Both the position numbers and the translations under genes were made by a program. Under the pieces are notes generated by a model. That model was given only the letters and a program-made list of their open reading frames with translations, made no database searches and had not been told where the DNA came from. A DNA stretch of 35,520 nt from Glycomyces sp. YM15 (lineage in GTDB: Bacteria; Actinomycetota; Actinomycetes; Mycobacteriales; Micromonosporaceae). Positions 6,719 to 15,946 of the stretch are shown one piece after another (the first letter of the stretch is position 1; each line of letters starts with the position of its first letter). Where the stretch lies: NCBI RefSeq assembly GCF_016918015.1, contig NZ_JAERMK010000003.1:199441-234960 (forward strand). Direction: 5' to 3'.

Positions 6719-7969
6719 TCAGAAGTCGACCGGGTCGCGGATGATCGGGCAGGTCATGCAGTGCCCGCCGCCGCGCCCGCGCCCGAGTTCGGCGCCGACG
6801 ATCGGGATGACCTCGATCCCGGCGTCGCGCAGCAGCGTGTTCGTCTGCGTGTTGCGGTCGTAGGTCATGACCACCCCCGGCTCGAGCGCCACCGCGTTGT
6901 TCCCCGAATCCCATTGCTGCCGTTCGGAGGCGTAGACGTCACCGCCCGTGGCGATGACCCGCAGACTCCGCAGCCCCAGCGCCTCCGCCACCACCTCGGT
7001 GAACGCCGCCGAACCGTGGTCCTCCAACTCCAGACCCGGCGCACTGTCACTGGGCCGCAAGGAGAACGTGTGCACCGCGTCCATGATCTTCGGATAGAGC
7101 GTCACCAAGTCCCGGTCCGCGAACGTGAACACCGTGTCCAAGTGCATCGCCGAGCGCAGTTTCGGCATGCCCGCCACGACCACCCGCTCGGCCGCACCCC
7201 GGTCGAACAGCGCCTTCGCGACCTGCGTGATCGCCTGCCGCGACGTGCGCTCGCTCATGCCCATGAGCACCACGCCGTTCCCCACGGGCATGATGTCGCC
7301 GCCCTCGAACGTCGCCTGCCCCCACGACTCGTCCGGATCGCCCCACCACACCTGGGACCCCTTGAACTCGGGATGGAACGTGTACACCGCCTTCATCAGC
7401 AGCGTCTCGTCATGGCGCGCGGGCCAGTACAGCGGATTGAGCGTCAGCCCGCCGTAGAGCCAGCACGTGGTGTCCCTGGTGTACAGCGTGTTCGGCAGCG
7501 GCGGCATCAGGTACTCGCGCGCCCCGGTCGACTCACGCGCCAGCGCCACATAGCCGGGCCGCAAGTCCCGCGGAAGGTCGTGTGTAGACAGACCGCCGAT
7601 GAGGTGCTCGGCGAGCTCGGCCGGGCCGAGCGACTCGAGGAACTCCCGGGTCGGCTCCATGAGCCCCAGCCCGACCTCGTTCGCGGTGATCTTGCGGTCG
7701 AGCAGCCACCCGCGGGCCTCCTTGTCGGCCATGGTCTGCGACAGGAGTTCGTGCAGCTCCACGACCTCGATGCCCCTGTCGCGCATGTGGTCGACGAACT
7801 CGGCGTGGTCGCGCTGGGCGTTCTCGACCCACATGACGTCGTCGAACAGCAGGCCTTCGGCGTTCGTGGGCGTCAGGCGGCGGTGCGCCAGGCCCGGCGC
7901 GCACACCAGGACCTTGCGGAGCCTCCCGACCTCGGAATGGACGCCGTACGACTGCACTCGCTCGGACAT
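6719..7969 (-). CDS. arcA: arginine deiminase
   Basis: A 416-aa arginine deiminase, which converts L-arginine to citrulline and ammonia in the cytoplasm. All key elements are present: FEGGD (substrate-binding Glu/Asp), MHLDTVF (catalytic His), and the C-terminal nucleophile Cys404 in GGGHCMTCP. Length matches the family (about 405-420 aa). ATG 7969 has a GGGGGGAG ribosome-binding site about 7 bases before it. It follows the antiporter gene by 15 bases, so the transcript would run antiporter then deiminase. Ornithine carbamoyltransferase and carbamate kinase, the other ADI-pathway genes, are not in this window. Without them the pair would serve mainly ammonia production and acid resistance, or it relies on genes elsewhere. 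Confidence 0.96.
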   Translation of the reverse strand: MSERVQSYGVHSEVGRLRKVLVCAPGLAHRRLTPTNAEGLLFDDVMWVENAQRDHAEFVDHMRDRGIEVVELHELLSQTMADKEARGWLLDRKITANEVGLGLMEPTREFLESLGPAELAEHLIGGLSTHDLPRDLRPGYVALARESTGAREYLMPPLPNTLYTRDTTCWLYGGLTLNPLYWPARHDETLLMKAVYTFHPEFKGSQVWWGDPDESWGQATFEGGDIMPVGNGVVLMGMSERTSRQAITQVAKALFDRGAAERVVVAGMPKLRSAMHLDTVFTFADRDLVTLYPKIMDAVHTFSLRPSDSAPGLELEDHGSAAFTEVVAEALGLRSLRVIATGGDVYASERQQWDSGNNAVALEPGVVMTYDRNTQTNTLLRDAGIEVIPIVGAELGRGRGGGHCMTCPIIRDPVDF

Positions 7970-7984
7970 GGCGGTACTCCCCCC

Positions 7985-9421
7985 TCAGATCGTGATCCAG
8001 CCCGCGGCCAGGGCGACGACGCCGATCGCGGCCCCGGCGACCGAGACCGCCAGCAGGGCGGCCTCACCGGGGCTGAACAGGCGGCGGCCCTGCTCGCGGC
8101 GGGCCATGACGAACAGGATCGTCGCGGGGGCGTAGACGATCAGCGACACGAGCACATACTTCAAGCCCGCGGCGAACAGCAGGAACAGGGTGTACGCGGA
8201 GGCCAGGACCGCCACGGTGAGCTCGGTCGGGGTGCCGCGCCGCGGCCCGCCGCGCCCGGTCCCCACCTTGACCGCGAACAGCGCCGCCAGCAGGAACGGG
8301 ATGAGCGTGAGCGCGCTGGTGAGGTCGAGCGCGAAGTTGAACGCGTCGTCCGAGAAGTAGGTGACGACCAGGACGACCTGGCTGAGCGCGGTGGTGAGGA
8401 CCAGGGCCGGGACGGGCACGTCGGCTTTCGTGGCGCGGCTGAGGAACCGCGGCATGTCCTTGTCCTCGGCGGCCACGAACAGGACTTCGGCGGCCATGAG
8501 CGTCCACGCGAGGTACGCGCCGAGGACCGAGACGATCAGGCCGATCGAGACGAACACCATGCCCCAGGTGCCTACGGCCGCTTCGAGGACGCCGGCCATC
8601 GAGGGCTGGCGCAGTTCGGCGATCTCGTCCATCGGCATGATCCCGTACGACACGATCGTGACCGACGCGAAGACCGCGAACACGGAGAGGAAGCCGGTGA
8701 TCGTGGCGCGCCCGACGTCCTCGCGGCGCTTCGCGTGCCGCGAGTACACGCTGGCGCCCTCCACCCCGAGGAACACGAACACTGTGACGAGCATGGTGCC
8801 TCTGACCTGGTCGAACAGCGAACCGGCGTAGTCGGCGCCGCCGAAGTTCTCGGCGAACACGCCCGGGTCGAAGAAGAACAGCGCGAGGATCACGAACACG
8901 CCGATGGGGATGAGCTTCGCGACGGTGACGATCCGGTTGATCGCCGCGGCCTCTTTCACGCCCTGCTTGATGAGCAGGAAGAACCCCCAGAGTCCGGCCG
9001 AGGAGAGCACGATCGCGAGCACCGTGTCGCCTTCGCCGAGCGCGGGCACGAGCGCGCCCGCGGTGGACATGATGAGCACCCAGTACGTCACGTTGCCGAC
9101 GCAGGCGCTGGCCCAGTAGCCGAACGCGGAGAAGAAGCCGGGGTATTCGCCGAATCCGGCTTTCGCGTAGGCGTAGACGCCGGCGTCGAGGTCGGGGCGG
9201 CGGACGGCGAGGTTCTGGAACACGAACGCGAGCATGAGCATGCCCGCTCCGGCGACGGTCCAGGAGATGAGCGCGCCCGCGACGCCGGTCTGCTGCGCGA
9301 AGCGGCCGGGGAGGGAGAACACGCCGGCGCCGACCATGGAGCCGACCACCATGGAGGTGAGCGTCCAGAAGGCGAGTTTGGCGGCGCGGGGGGCTTCGAC
9401 CGTGTTCGCGGCTTGGGCCAT
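7985..9421 (-). CDS. APC-family amino acid antiporter, arginine/ornithine type
   Basis: A 478-aa membrane protein with about 12-13 helices of the APC superfamily, basic amino acid/polyamine antiporter (APA) branch. The N-terminal substrate-site motif GSMVGAGVFSLPG (helix 1) and the unwound helix 6 region FVFLGVEGASVYSRHA are clear. Located directly upstream of arginine deiminase in one transcript, it most likely exchanges arginine for ornithine or citrulline, as ArcD-type proteins do. Start ATG 9421 follows a GAGGA sequence. A strong hairpin lies about 95-135 bases upstream. Confidence 0.9.
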   Translation of the reverse strand: MAQAANTVEAPRAAKLAFWTLTSMVVGSMVGAGVFSLPGRFAQQTGVAGALISWTVAGAGMLMLAFVFQNLAVRRPDLDAGVYAYAKAGFGEYPGFFSAFGYWASACVGNVTYWVLIMSTAGALVPALGEGDTVLAIVLSSAGLWGFFLLIKQGVKEAAAINRIVTVAKLIPIGVFVILALFFFDPGVFAENFGGADYAGSLFDQVRGTMLVTVFVFLGVEGASVYSRHAKRREDVGRATITGFLSVFAVFASVTIVSYGIMPMDEIAELRQPSMAGVLEAAVGTWGMVFVSIGLIVSVLGAYLAWTLMAAEVLFVAAEDKDMPRFLSRATKADVPVPALVLTTALSQVVLVVTYFSDDAFNFALDLTSALTLIPFLLAALFAVKVGTGRGGPRRGTPTELTVAVLASAYTLFLLFAAGLKYVLVSLIVYAPATILFVMARREQGRRLFSPGEAALLAVSVAGAAIGVVALAAGWITI

Positions 9422-9516
9422 GGGAGTCCTCGCAGGTCGAATCGCCCGGCCCGTGAGGGCACTGGAGCCCTGAATATATCGCCGGGGTGGCGACGGGGTC
9501 TCGGATTCGGGGGGAA

Positions 9517-9557
9517 CGTCAGGGGCGTCGGCGGTCCCGCCCGCCGACGCCCTGACG
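9517..9557 (-). promoter_or_regulatory. strong hairpin upstream of the arginine antiporter
   Basis: CGTCAGGGGCGTCGGCGG (9517-9534) pairs with CCGCCGACGCCCTGACG (9541-9557) with one bulged G and a 6-base loop, giving about 17 bp. No T-tract follows on either strand. It could be a transcript end from the upstream region or a 5' leader element of the arginine operon. Position alone cannot decide. Confidence 0.5.
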
Positions 9558-9990
9558 CCGTTAGTCGGCGGGGAAGGCGTTCGCTCAGATCTTGTCCATG
9601 CACCGGAACATCGGCCTGAGCGGGCGACGACAGCGGGAGTGGCTCCGGGCTGTGTTGCTGTCGTGGGGGCTGGTCACCGATCGCGGTCAAAGCCGTCAGC
9701 GACGGGAATGTGAGAGGGGACCGGAGGCTCAGTGTCCGGGATCGGGCTACGCTGCGGCCCGGGTGCAAGCTGGCAGCGACGGGAGTGCGGGGGTGGCACC
9801 CGGGTTCGACCTCCGCAGCCGAGCGGTCATTGGATCGGGTTCGTCCTGGCGGCGAAGGAGTGCTGGGCGGCGGCTTCGGGGCATGTCGCCGGGGCGGGGC
9901 CGATGGGGCTCGGACTGGGCCGCGGAGGCGGGGTGGTCGGCGGCACGGGAGCGGTCAGCCGCCGAGTTCGGCTCGGCTGCGCTCTTGCCC

Positions 9991-10026
9991 GTGTCCGTGT
10001 CTGTGTCTGTGTCTGTGTCTGTGTGC
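9991..10026. repeat. hexanucleotide tandem repeat (GTGTCT)
   Basis: Six consecutive 6-base units: GTGTCC, four exact GTGTCT, then GTGTGC. Being a multiple of three, expansion would not change a reading frame. In the minus-strand frame it reads (Thr-Asp)n. Confidence 0.9.
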
Positions 10027-10222
10027 ATGGTCGTGGTCCTCATGTACCTGTGTCGCCTCCTTCCCGCTGCTCCGCTTGCTTCCCTCGCTGGCCCTGCTGA
10101 CCCTGTTGAACCTTGCTTGGGCTTCCGGTTCCGGCCCTTCGGCTTTCACCTGGCCGCGCGCCGTTCCTGCCGGGGGACGCGTGCTGGTGCTTACCGTCCC
10201 TGAGGAAGTGGTGCGGCCGCCC

Positions 10223-10266
10223 GGTGGATGCCGGTGGCTTGCCCGGTGGATGCCGGGTGGATGCCG
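10223..10266. repeat. triplicated GGTGGATGCCG
   Basis: Exact 11-base copies at 10223-10233, 10245-10255 and 10256-10266. The last two are directly adjacent. No gene is evident around them. Confidence 0.85.
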
Positions 10267-10970
10267 GTGGCGGGTTCGCCTCCCGAGGATCGCTTGCCGT
10301 TCCTCGGGATCCGTCCCGTAGGCGCGCGGGCTTGCGGGCGCGGCGCTGCCGGGACGGGGTGGTGCTCGCCATGGACGTGCTGGTGCTGCCCGGGCCGAGT
10401 CCTGTAATGCTCGGTCTGGCTTCGCCCCTCACGCTGGCGGGTCGTGCTGGTGTCGCAGGTGCCCCCGTGTGGGGCGCTGCCTTCTGGTTGGGGTGATCCC
10501 AACTAGGATCGTCCACCCAGTCACGGCCCATCGGGGGCGCGGACAGCTGCGGGCGATGGCACGGGGGTGAGATCGGACGCCTCCAGTGGAGGAGCACCCT
10601 GGCTTACCGGGTCGTCGCCTCGAAACAAGTCGGTTTGTCGGATCGGCCAGAGGCTTGTCGTAGTCTGCTTACACCTACCCCGACACCTGTACCAGTTTCC
10701 TGTCCCTGTACGTACCTCAATTGTCCCTCATGCAGCCCCCGACTGTCATCACCCACAGGTGGAGAACCTCCTCATGTTCCCCACCCCCACGCCCGGCCTG
10801 ATCGACTGCGTCCCAACCGAACCCGACCCGAGGCGCGCCACCCCGCCAGCCCCGCCACCCACCCCTCCGTCGCTGACTGCTCGAACCCCAGCCAAGAACC
10901 GACTCCACATGAGACACGTGCGGCAGTCGAGCACCGTTGCCAGGTGAGCCTGGCTCTCGTCGGCTCGCCC

Positions 10971-12437
10971 TCAGTTCTCCATGACCGCGTGGCCGTCCTC
11001 AATGCGTAGCACGCGGTCGGCGAGGCGTTCGGCCACGAACGGTTCGTGGGTGATGAGGAGGATCGTCATGCCGCCCCTGCCTTTCAGGGCCGCGAGGAGA
11101 TCGAGGACGCCTTTCCTGGTGAGCGCGTCGAGCCCGGAGGTGATCTCGTCGCAGACGAGGACCTCCGGCTCGGCCGCGAGGGCGCGGGCGAGCGCGGCCC
11201 GTTGGAGCTGGCCGCCGGAGAGCTCGTCGCGGCGGCGGTTCGCGGTCTCGGCGGTGAGTCCGACCTCGTGCAGGACGCGCTCGGCCTCGGCGCGGGCCTG
11301 GCCGGGAGGCAGTCCGCGGAGGCGGACGGCGCTGCGCGTCACCGTCGCGAGGATGGTCCGGTGCTCGTCGAAGGAGGCGCGGGCGTCCTGGAAGACGTAT
11401 TGGACGCGGGCGCGCTCGGCGCGGGTGCGGCGGCGGCCGCGCACCGGCAGCGGTTCGCCGTCGAGGAGGAGTTCCCCGGCGGTGGCCTGCTGGAGCCCGG
11501 CGATCGTGCGGGCGAGGGTGGTCTTACCCGAACCGGAGGCGCCCAGAATGGCAAGGCATTCGCCTTGACGCGCTTGGAAGTCGACGCCGTCGAGGACGCG
11601 GGTTCGGCGGCCGGCGAGGACGGTGAGACCCCGGCCGGCGATGCGGATCGGGGCCTCCGCGCCCCCGGCCGGGGCGGGCTCGGCGGTTCTGGCGGCGAGC
11701 AGACGGCGGGTGTAGTCGTGCTCGGGTTCGGTGAGGACCCTCGCAGCGGGGCCGCGTTCGACGACGCGTCCGGCGTCGAGGACGAGCATGTCGTCGGCGA
11801 CGGCTTCGACGAGGTCGAGGTCGTGGCTGAGCAGGACCACGGCCAAGCCGTTCGCGGCGGCGAGGCGGAGTTCGGCGGCGATCCTGTCGCGGTTGTCGAG
11901 GTCCTGGCCGGTGGTGGGTTCGTCGGCGACGAGGAGTTTCGCCTCGCACAGGAACGCTTGGGCGAGCACGAGCCGCTGCTGCTGCCCGCCGGAGAGCTGG
12001 TGCGGGAAGCGGCGCAGGTAGGCCGGGTCGTCGAGGCCGACGCGGCGCATCGCGTCGGCGATCCGGGCGGCAGTCGCCGGGCCGGGCGGCCGCGCCTCGG
12101 TGCGGGCGGTCTCCCGGCGGACGTCGGCGATGTCGGCGAGGACGCCGCCGATGCGGCGAACCGGGTTGAGCACCGCGGCCGGGTGCTGCGGCAGGTGGGA
12201 GGCCGGCACCTCGCTTGGGGCGCAGTGCAGAACGTCGACGCCTGCGACTTCGACGGTGCCGGTCGCGGTGACGCCGCGCTGCACCGCGCCGAGCAGGGCC
12301 GAGCCGATCGTGGTCTTGCCCGAGCCGGAGGCGCCGACGATCGCGAGAATGCGCCCGGCGTCGAGGGTGAAGCCGACGTCGTCCACGAGGGTCTTCCCGG
12401 CGGCTTCGGCGCGCAGCCCGGTCACGTTGACGCTCAT
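10971..12437 (-). CDS. fused double ATPase of a peptide/nickel-type ABC importer
   Basis: A 488-aa protein with two complete nucleotide-binding domains, a DppD-DppF/NikD-NikE type fusion. Domain 1 (about 1-240) has Walker A GASGSGKTT (35-43), signature LSGGQQQR, Walker B LLVADEPTTGQD and H-loop LLSHD. Domain 2 (about 260-488) has Walker A GASGSGKTT, signature LSGGQLQR, Walker B VLVCDEITSGLD and LITHE. It energises import by the two permeases encoded upstream. ATG 12437 overlaps the permease stop by ATGA, so it is the last gene of the five-gene operon. It lacks the long C-terminal oligopeptide-specific extension, which is common in fused forms. Confidence 0.93.
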   Translation of the reverse strand: MSVNVTGLRAEAAGKTLVDDVGFTLDAGRILAIVGASGSGKTTIGSALLGAVQRGVTATGTVEVAGVDVLHCAPSEVPASHLPQHPAAVLNPVRRIGGVLADIADVRRETARTEARPPGPATAARIADAMRRVGLDDPAYLRRFPHQLSGGQQQRLVLAQAFLCEAKLLVADEPTTGQDLDNRDRIAAELRLAAANGLAVVLLSHDLDLVEAVADDMLVLDAGRVVERGPAARVLTEPEHDYTRRLLAARTAEPAPAGGAEAPIRIAGRGLTVLAGRRTRVLDGVDFQARQGECLAILGASGSGKTTLARTIAGLQQATAGELLLDGEPLPVRGRRRTRAERARVQYVFQDARASFDEHRTILATVTRSAVRLRGLPPGQARAEAERVLHEVGLTAETANRRRDELSGGQLQRAALARALAAEPEVLVCDEITSGLDALTRKGVLDLLAALKGRGGMTILLITHEPFVAERLADRVLRIEDGHAVMEN

Positions 12438-13432
12438 GCGGCGGCCTTTCGGGCGAGGAGCCGGTCGAACAGCAGGTTGAGGCCGACGGCGAGCGCCACG
12501 AGGAGGGCCGCGGGGAGCACGACGCCCCAGGGGGAGAGGAAGATCCCGCCGCGGTTCACGTCGACCATGACGGCCCAGTCGCTCGCTTCGGGGCCCGCGC
12601 CGACACCGAGGAAGCTCGCGGCGGCGACGAGGTAGAACGCGCCGACGAGCCGCACTCCGGCGTCGGCGGCGACGGTGGGGAGGATCGACCTGGCGATGTG
12701 GCCGATCGAGGTGCGCCACCAGCTTTCGCCTTGCAGCCACATGGCTTCGACGGCGGGGCCGTGGGCGGTTTCGAGGGCGGCGGCGCGCACGATCCGGGCG
12801 ATGTCGGGGAGGTTCACGAGCGCCACGATGAGCACGAGCATCCAGGCCGTGGGCGGGGCGATCGAGGCGAGCAGCAGCATGAGGAGGAGGGACGGGAGCG
12901 CGAGGAGGAGGTCGAAGGGCCGCATGAGGAGCTCGTCGATCCAGCGGCGGCGGGTCGCGGCGGCGATGAGACCGATGGGGAGGCCGACGAGGAAGGCCGA
13001 GGCGGTGGCGGCCGCGGCGGTGACGACGATGCCCCAGCCGCCGTCGAGGACCCCGTTGAGGACGCTCGTGCCGAGGTAGTCGGTGCCGGGCCAGGGCGCG
13101 GCAGGGTCGAACGGCTGGGTGCGGTCGCGTTCGGGGACGGGCAGGAACGGCCCGACGAGGGCGATGCCGAGTGGGAGGGCGAGGAGCGCGGCGAGCGCGA
13201 TGCGTTCGGGGAGGGAGTTGCGGCGATCCGATGGTCGGGTGTGTCGCGATTCGAGCGCCCCCGATACCAAGGGTGCCAAGACGGTGCGACGTTTTCGAGG
13301 GCTCGTTGCCCCCGGGGTCGGGTGTGTCGCGTTGTGAGCGCCCCTGGTATCGAGGGTGCCGGGAGGGTGCGACAGGTCGTCGGGGTCGAGGCCGCGCCGG
13401 CCGCTTTCGGGCAGATCCGGTTCGGGGCTCAT
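12434..13432 (-). CDS. DppC/NikC-type ABC permease
   Basis: Inner-membrane permease of a peptide/nickel-class importer; 332 aa if started at ATG 13432. Start and stop overlap both neighbours by ATGA. Transmembrane segments begin at about residue 75. The permease loop that docks on the ATPase is visible around ETAHGPAVEAMWLQGESWWR. The N-terminal 65 or so residues are odd. They are hydrophilic, unlike DppC proteins, and are encoded by two diverged copies of a 58-base repeat that lie in different reading frames. Translation may therefore begin nearer the first helix, for example at TTG 13279 or 13270, with the repeats being intergenic. The ATGA overlap argues for the long form. Confidence 0.85.
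   Translation of the reverse strand: MSPEPDLPESGRRGLDPDDLSHPPGTLDTRGAHNATHPTPGATSPRKRRTVLAPLVSGALESRHTRPSDRRNSLPERIALAALLALPLGIALVGPFLPVPERDRTQPFDPAAPWPGTDYLGTSVLNGVLDGGWGIVVTAAAATASAFLVGLPIGLIAAATRRRWIDELLMRPFDLLLALPSLLLMLLLASIAPPTAWMLVLIVALVNLPDIARIVRAAALETAHGPAVEAMWLQGESWWRTSIGHIARSILPTVAADAGVRLVGAFYLVAAASFLGVGAGPEASDWAVMVDVNRGGIFLSPWGVVLPAALLVALAVGLNLLFDRLLARKAAA
13233..13373. repeat. direct repeat of a 58-base unit
   Basis: Copies at 13233-13290 and 13316-13373 align without gaps and agree at about 48 of 58 positions. Both begin GGTCGGGTGTGTCGCG and end GGTGCGAC. The copies are offset by 83 bases, not a multiple of three, so they encode unrelated residues in the permease frame. Confidence 0.85.
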
Positions 13433-14370
13433 CGCGCCACTTCCAGTCTCGGGGCGAGGCGGAACGCGACGAGGTCGGCGGCCAGGTTCACCAGTACCGT
13501 CGTCGCGCCGAAGGCGACCGCGATGCCCTGCACCACAGGCAGGTCGCGCGCGTTCACCGCGTCGACCAGGGCCGTGCCGAGGCCCGGGATGACGAAGACG
13601 CTCTCGACGACGATCACCCCGCCGAGCAGCCAGTCGGCCGTCCGGGCGATCTGCGCGGTCGCGGGTGTCACCGCGTTCGGCAGGGCGTGCGCGAGCACGA
13701 CCCGCCGCTCTGACACCCCGGCCCTCCGCACATGCGCGACGTACTCCGAATCGAGCGCCTCGATCATGCCGGCGCGCACCAGCCGCGCGATCGAGCAGAT
13801 CGGCCGCGCCAGCAGGACGAGCAAGGGCAGCACCAGGACCGCGGGCTCGGACAGGAGCGAGGGCACCCCCACCGCTGTCGGCGGCAGCCACGCCAGGCCG
13901 ATCGCGAAGACGCTCACCAGCAGCACCGCCAGCGCGAACTCCGGCACCGAGTACAGGCCGACGGTGAAGGTCGTGATGAGCCGGTCGGGCCAGCGCCCGC
14001 GCCGCCGGGCGGCGGCGACGCCGAGGCCGATCGACAAGGGCAGCAGCAGGATCAGCGTCAGGCCTGCGAGGATGAGCGTCGGTTCGAGGGCGGTGACGAG
14101 CAGGCCTGCGACCGGGCGTCCCGAGACGAGCGAGGCCCCGAAGTCGCCGGTGGCGATGCCGGCGAGCCAGTCGCCGAGCCGCGCGAGCGCCGGTTCGTCG
14201 AGGTGCATCTGCTCGCGGATGCGTTCGATGTTGTCGGGGTCGGGCTGGTCCCCGGCGAGGGCGACGGCAGCATCGCCGGGGAGCAGCTCGACCAGTGCGA
14301 ACGCGAGGACCGCGACGGCGAGGACTTGGACAGCGCCCAGCCCGATCCGCTTGGCCGCGTATGCGAGCAC
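13429..14370 (-). CDS. DppB/NikB-type ABC permease
   Basis: A 313-aa permease with about six helices, starting at GTG 14370. The G of that codon is also the last base of the substrate-binding protein's TAG stop, so translation is tightly coupled. Family features: N-terminal helix followed by a periplasmic loop with LLPGDAAVALAG, and the cytoplasmic docking loop ALDSEYVAHVRRAGVSERRV with the downstream HALPNAV. This is a very typical DppB signature. It pairs with the DppC-type protein to form the membrane channel. Confidence 0.93.
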   Translation of the reverse strand: MLAYAAKRIGLGAVQVLAVAVLAFALVELLPGDAAVALAGDQPDPDNIERIREQMHLDEPALARLGDWLAGIATGDFGASLVSGRPVAGLLVTALEPTLILAGLTLILLLPLSIGLGVAAARRRGRWPDRLITTFTVGLYSVPEFALAVLLVSVFAIGLAWLPPTAVGVPSLLSEPAVLVLPLLVLLARPICSIARLVRAGMIEALDSEYVAHVRRAGVSERRVVLAHALPNAVTPATAQIARTADWLLGGVIVVESVFVIPGLGTALVDAVNARDLPVVQGIAVAFGATTVLVNLAADLVAFRLAPRLEVAR

Positions 14371-15923
14371 TAGTCCATCCAGACCTTGTCGAAACGCGCC
14401 CAGTCGAGGGTGTTCGCCGGCGCCTGCTCGACGCCGTGGACGCCGGGGAGGGTGCCGATGATCCAGTCGGCGAAGCCCCAGACGAGGTACCCGCCTTCGT
14501 CGTGGAGGCGCTGCTGGATCTGCTGGTAGAGCACCTCGCGTTCGGTGGCGTCCGCTGTGGACTGGAGTCGGAGGTACAGCTCGTCGAAGTCGGCCTGGTG
14601 CCATTGGGTGAGGTTGGTGGGCGATTCGGTGAGGAGCCGCTGCGAGATGTGGGAGGCGATGGGCATCGCGCCTGAGCGGTAGGAGGCGATCTGGCCTTCG
14701 GTGAGGATGTCGGCCCAGTAGGTGTCGGCGTTGCGTTCGTTGATCTCGACTTCGATCCCGGCTTCGCGCACCTGCTCGGCGAAGATCTGGGCGGCCTCGG
14801 TGAAGCCGGAGCCGACATCGGCGGTGTCGAGGGTGATGCTCTGGACGCCGGCCGCGGCGAGGAGGGTTCTGGCGGTCTCGAGGTCGCGTTCGCGCTGGGG
14901 GATGTCGGCGGCGTAGTGCTCGAAGCCGAGGCCGAACAGGTCGTTGCCGACGAGGCCGCGCCCGGAGAGGACGGATTCGACGAGTTCGTCGCGGTCGCAG
15001 AGCAGGAACATCGCTCGGCGCACTTGGGGGTCGTCGAAGGGCGCGCGGTCGGTCTTCATCGCGAAGCCGAGCATGTTGGAGCCCGGGGAGGCGACGAGGG
15101 CGACGGCGTCGTTGTCCTCGTTGGCGCGGGCGGTGGTCGCGGAGAGGTCGTGCGCGTATTCGACCTGGCCGCCGAGGAGGGCGTTGATGCGCGCGGACTC
15201 CTCGTCGGCGACGACGATCTGGAGCCGGTCGAGTTTCGGTGCGCCGTCCCAGTAGTCGTCGAAGCGTTCGGCGGTGAACTCGCTGCCGGGAGTGAAGGAC
15301 ACGAACTTGAACGGGCCCGAGCCGATGGGGGCGTCGAAATCGTCGGCGCCTTCGGGGACGATGTACGCGCCGAAGGCGGCGAGGGAGTTCGGGAACTCGG
15401 CGAGGGGGTATTTCAGTACGAACTCGACGGTCAGGTCGTCGACGGCCCGGCTGGCTTCCAGGTCGATCGGAGCGAGGTCCTGCTTGGCGCGGAAGGTCGC
15501 TTCGGGGTCGGCGATGCGCTGGTAGCTGTAGAGCACATCGGCGGCGCGCACAGGGCTGCCGTCGTGGAAGGTCGCTTCGCGGAGTTTCACGGTCCATACG
15601 GTGACGTCGGGGTCGGGCGTCCAGGATTCGGCGAGGCGCGGCACGGCCGCCATGTCGGTGCCGAGGTCGGCGAGCTTGTCGAACACGGCTTTGGCGCGGG
15701 CGGCGTCGGCGAAGAGGTTGACGCGGTGCGGGTCGATGGTCTCGTCGGCTCCGCCGCCGGCGAAGGCGGCGCGGAGGGTGCCGCCGGTCTTCGGTTCGGT
15801 GGCTTCGGGGTCGGGGTCGGAGCTGCACGCGGCGAGCACGGCGCCGGACGCGCCGAGGGTGAGGCCCGCGGCGCCGAGGACGACGCGGCGGCTGAGGTGC
15901 GGGGTGGCCGATGGGTGGCTCAT
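14370..15923 (-). CDS. lipoprotein substrate-binding protein of a peptide/nickel-type ABC importer
   Basis: A 517-aa extracytoplasmic binding protein of SBP family 5. The N-terminus carries SRRVVLG, a twin-arginine-like motif, then a hydrophobic core and the lipobox LAAC (about residues 30-33), so it is likely a lipid-anchored, possibly Tat-exported, protein. Domain hallmarks include the mature start TGGTLRAAF, LAESWTPDPDVTVWTVKLR and FHDGSPVRAADVLYS. Start ATG 15923 is preceded by GAAGGAA. It follows the MFS gene by 23 bases and is fused by a 1-base overlap to the permease gene. The ligand cannot be read from sequence. Oligopeptides, nickel chelates and metallophores are all possible for this family. 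Confidence 0.93.
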   Translation of the reverse strand: MSHPSATPHLSRRVVLGAAGLTLGASGAVLAACSSDPDPEATEPKTGGTLRAAFAGGGADETIDPHRVNLFADAARAKAVFDKLADLGTDMAAVPRLAESWTPDPDVTVWTVKLREATFHDGSPVRAADVLYSYQRIADPEATFRAKQDLAPIDLEASRAVDDLTVEFVLKYPLAEFPNSLAAFGAYIVPEGADDFDAPIGSGPFKFVSFTPGSEFTAERFDDYWDGAPKLDRLQIVVADEESARINALLGGQVEYAHDLSATTARANEDNDAVALVASPGSNMLGFAMKTDRAPFDDPQVRRAMFLLCDRDELVESVLSGRGLVGNDLFGLGFEHYAADIPQRERDLETARTLLAAAGVQSITLDTADVGSGFTEAAQIFAEQVREAGIEVEINERNADTYWADILTEGQIASYRSGAMPIASHISQRLLTESPTNLTQWHQADFDELYLRLQSTADATEREVLYQQIQQRLHDEGGYLVWGFADWIIGTLPGVHGVEQAPANTLDWARFDKVWMD

Positions 15924-15946
15924 GAGGGTTCCTTCGTGGTTGCGGT

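Larger units (their letters stand above)
9558..10970. other. 1.4-kb region without a convincing gene
   Basis: Several open frames exist on both strands, but none has family features, a credible ribosome-binding site or a sensible protein composition. They are Arg/Pro/Ser-rich read-through of GC-rich DNA. The plus strand is G/T-rich from about 9600 to 10500 and switches to C-rich from about 10650 to 10930, which is a marked skew change. Short direct repeats are listed separately. The stretch may hold decayed genes or unrecognised non-coding RNA. I cannot support either. Confidence 0.5.

Noticed and set aside
6704..9619. A very long open frame (971 codons) on the plus strand
   Set aside because: It is antisense to arginine deiminase and the antiporter, which have full family motifs. 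The translation is His/Arg/Glu-rich and typical of antisense frames in high-GC DNA.
9991..10026. Possible CRISPR-like repeat
   Set aside because: Units are 6 bases, directly adjacent, without spacers. It is a simple tandem repeat.
9592..10203. Possible plus-strand gene of about 200 codons in the gene-poor region
   Set aside because: Arg/Ser/Gly-rich, runs through the GTGTCT repeat as (Ser-Val)n, no ribosome-binding site and no recognised motif.
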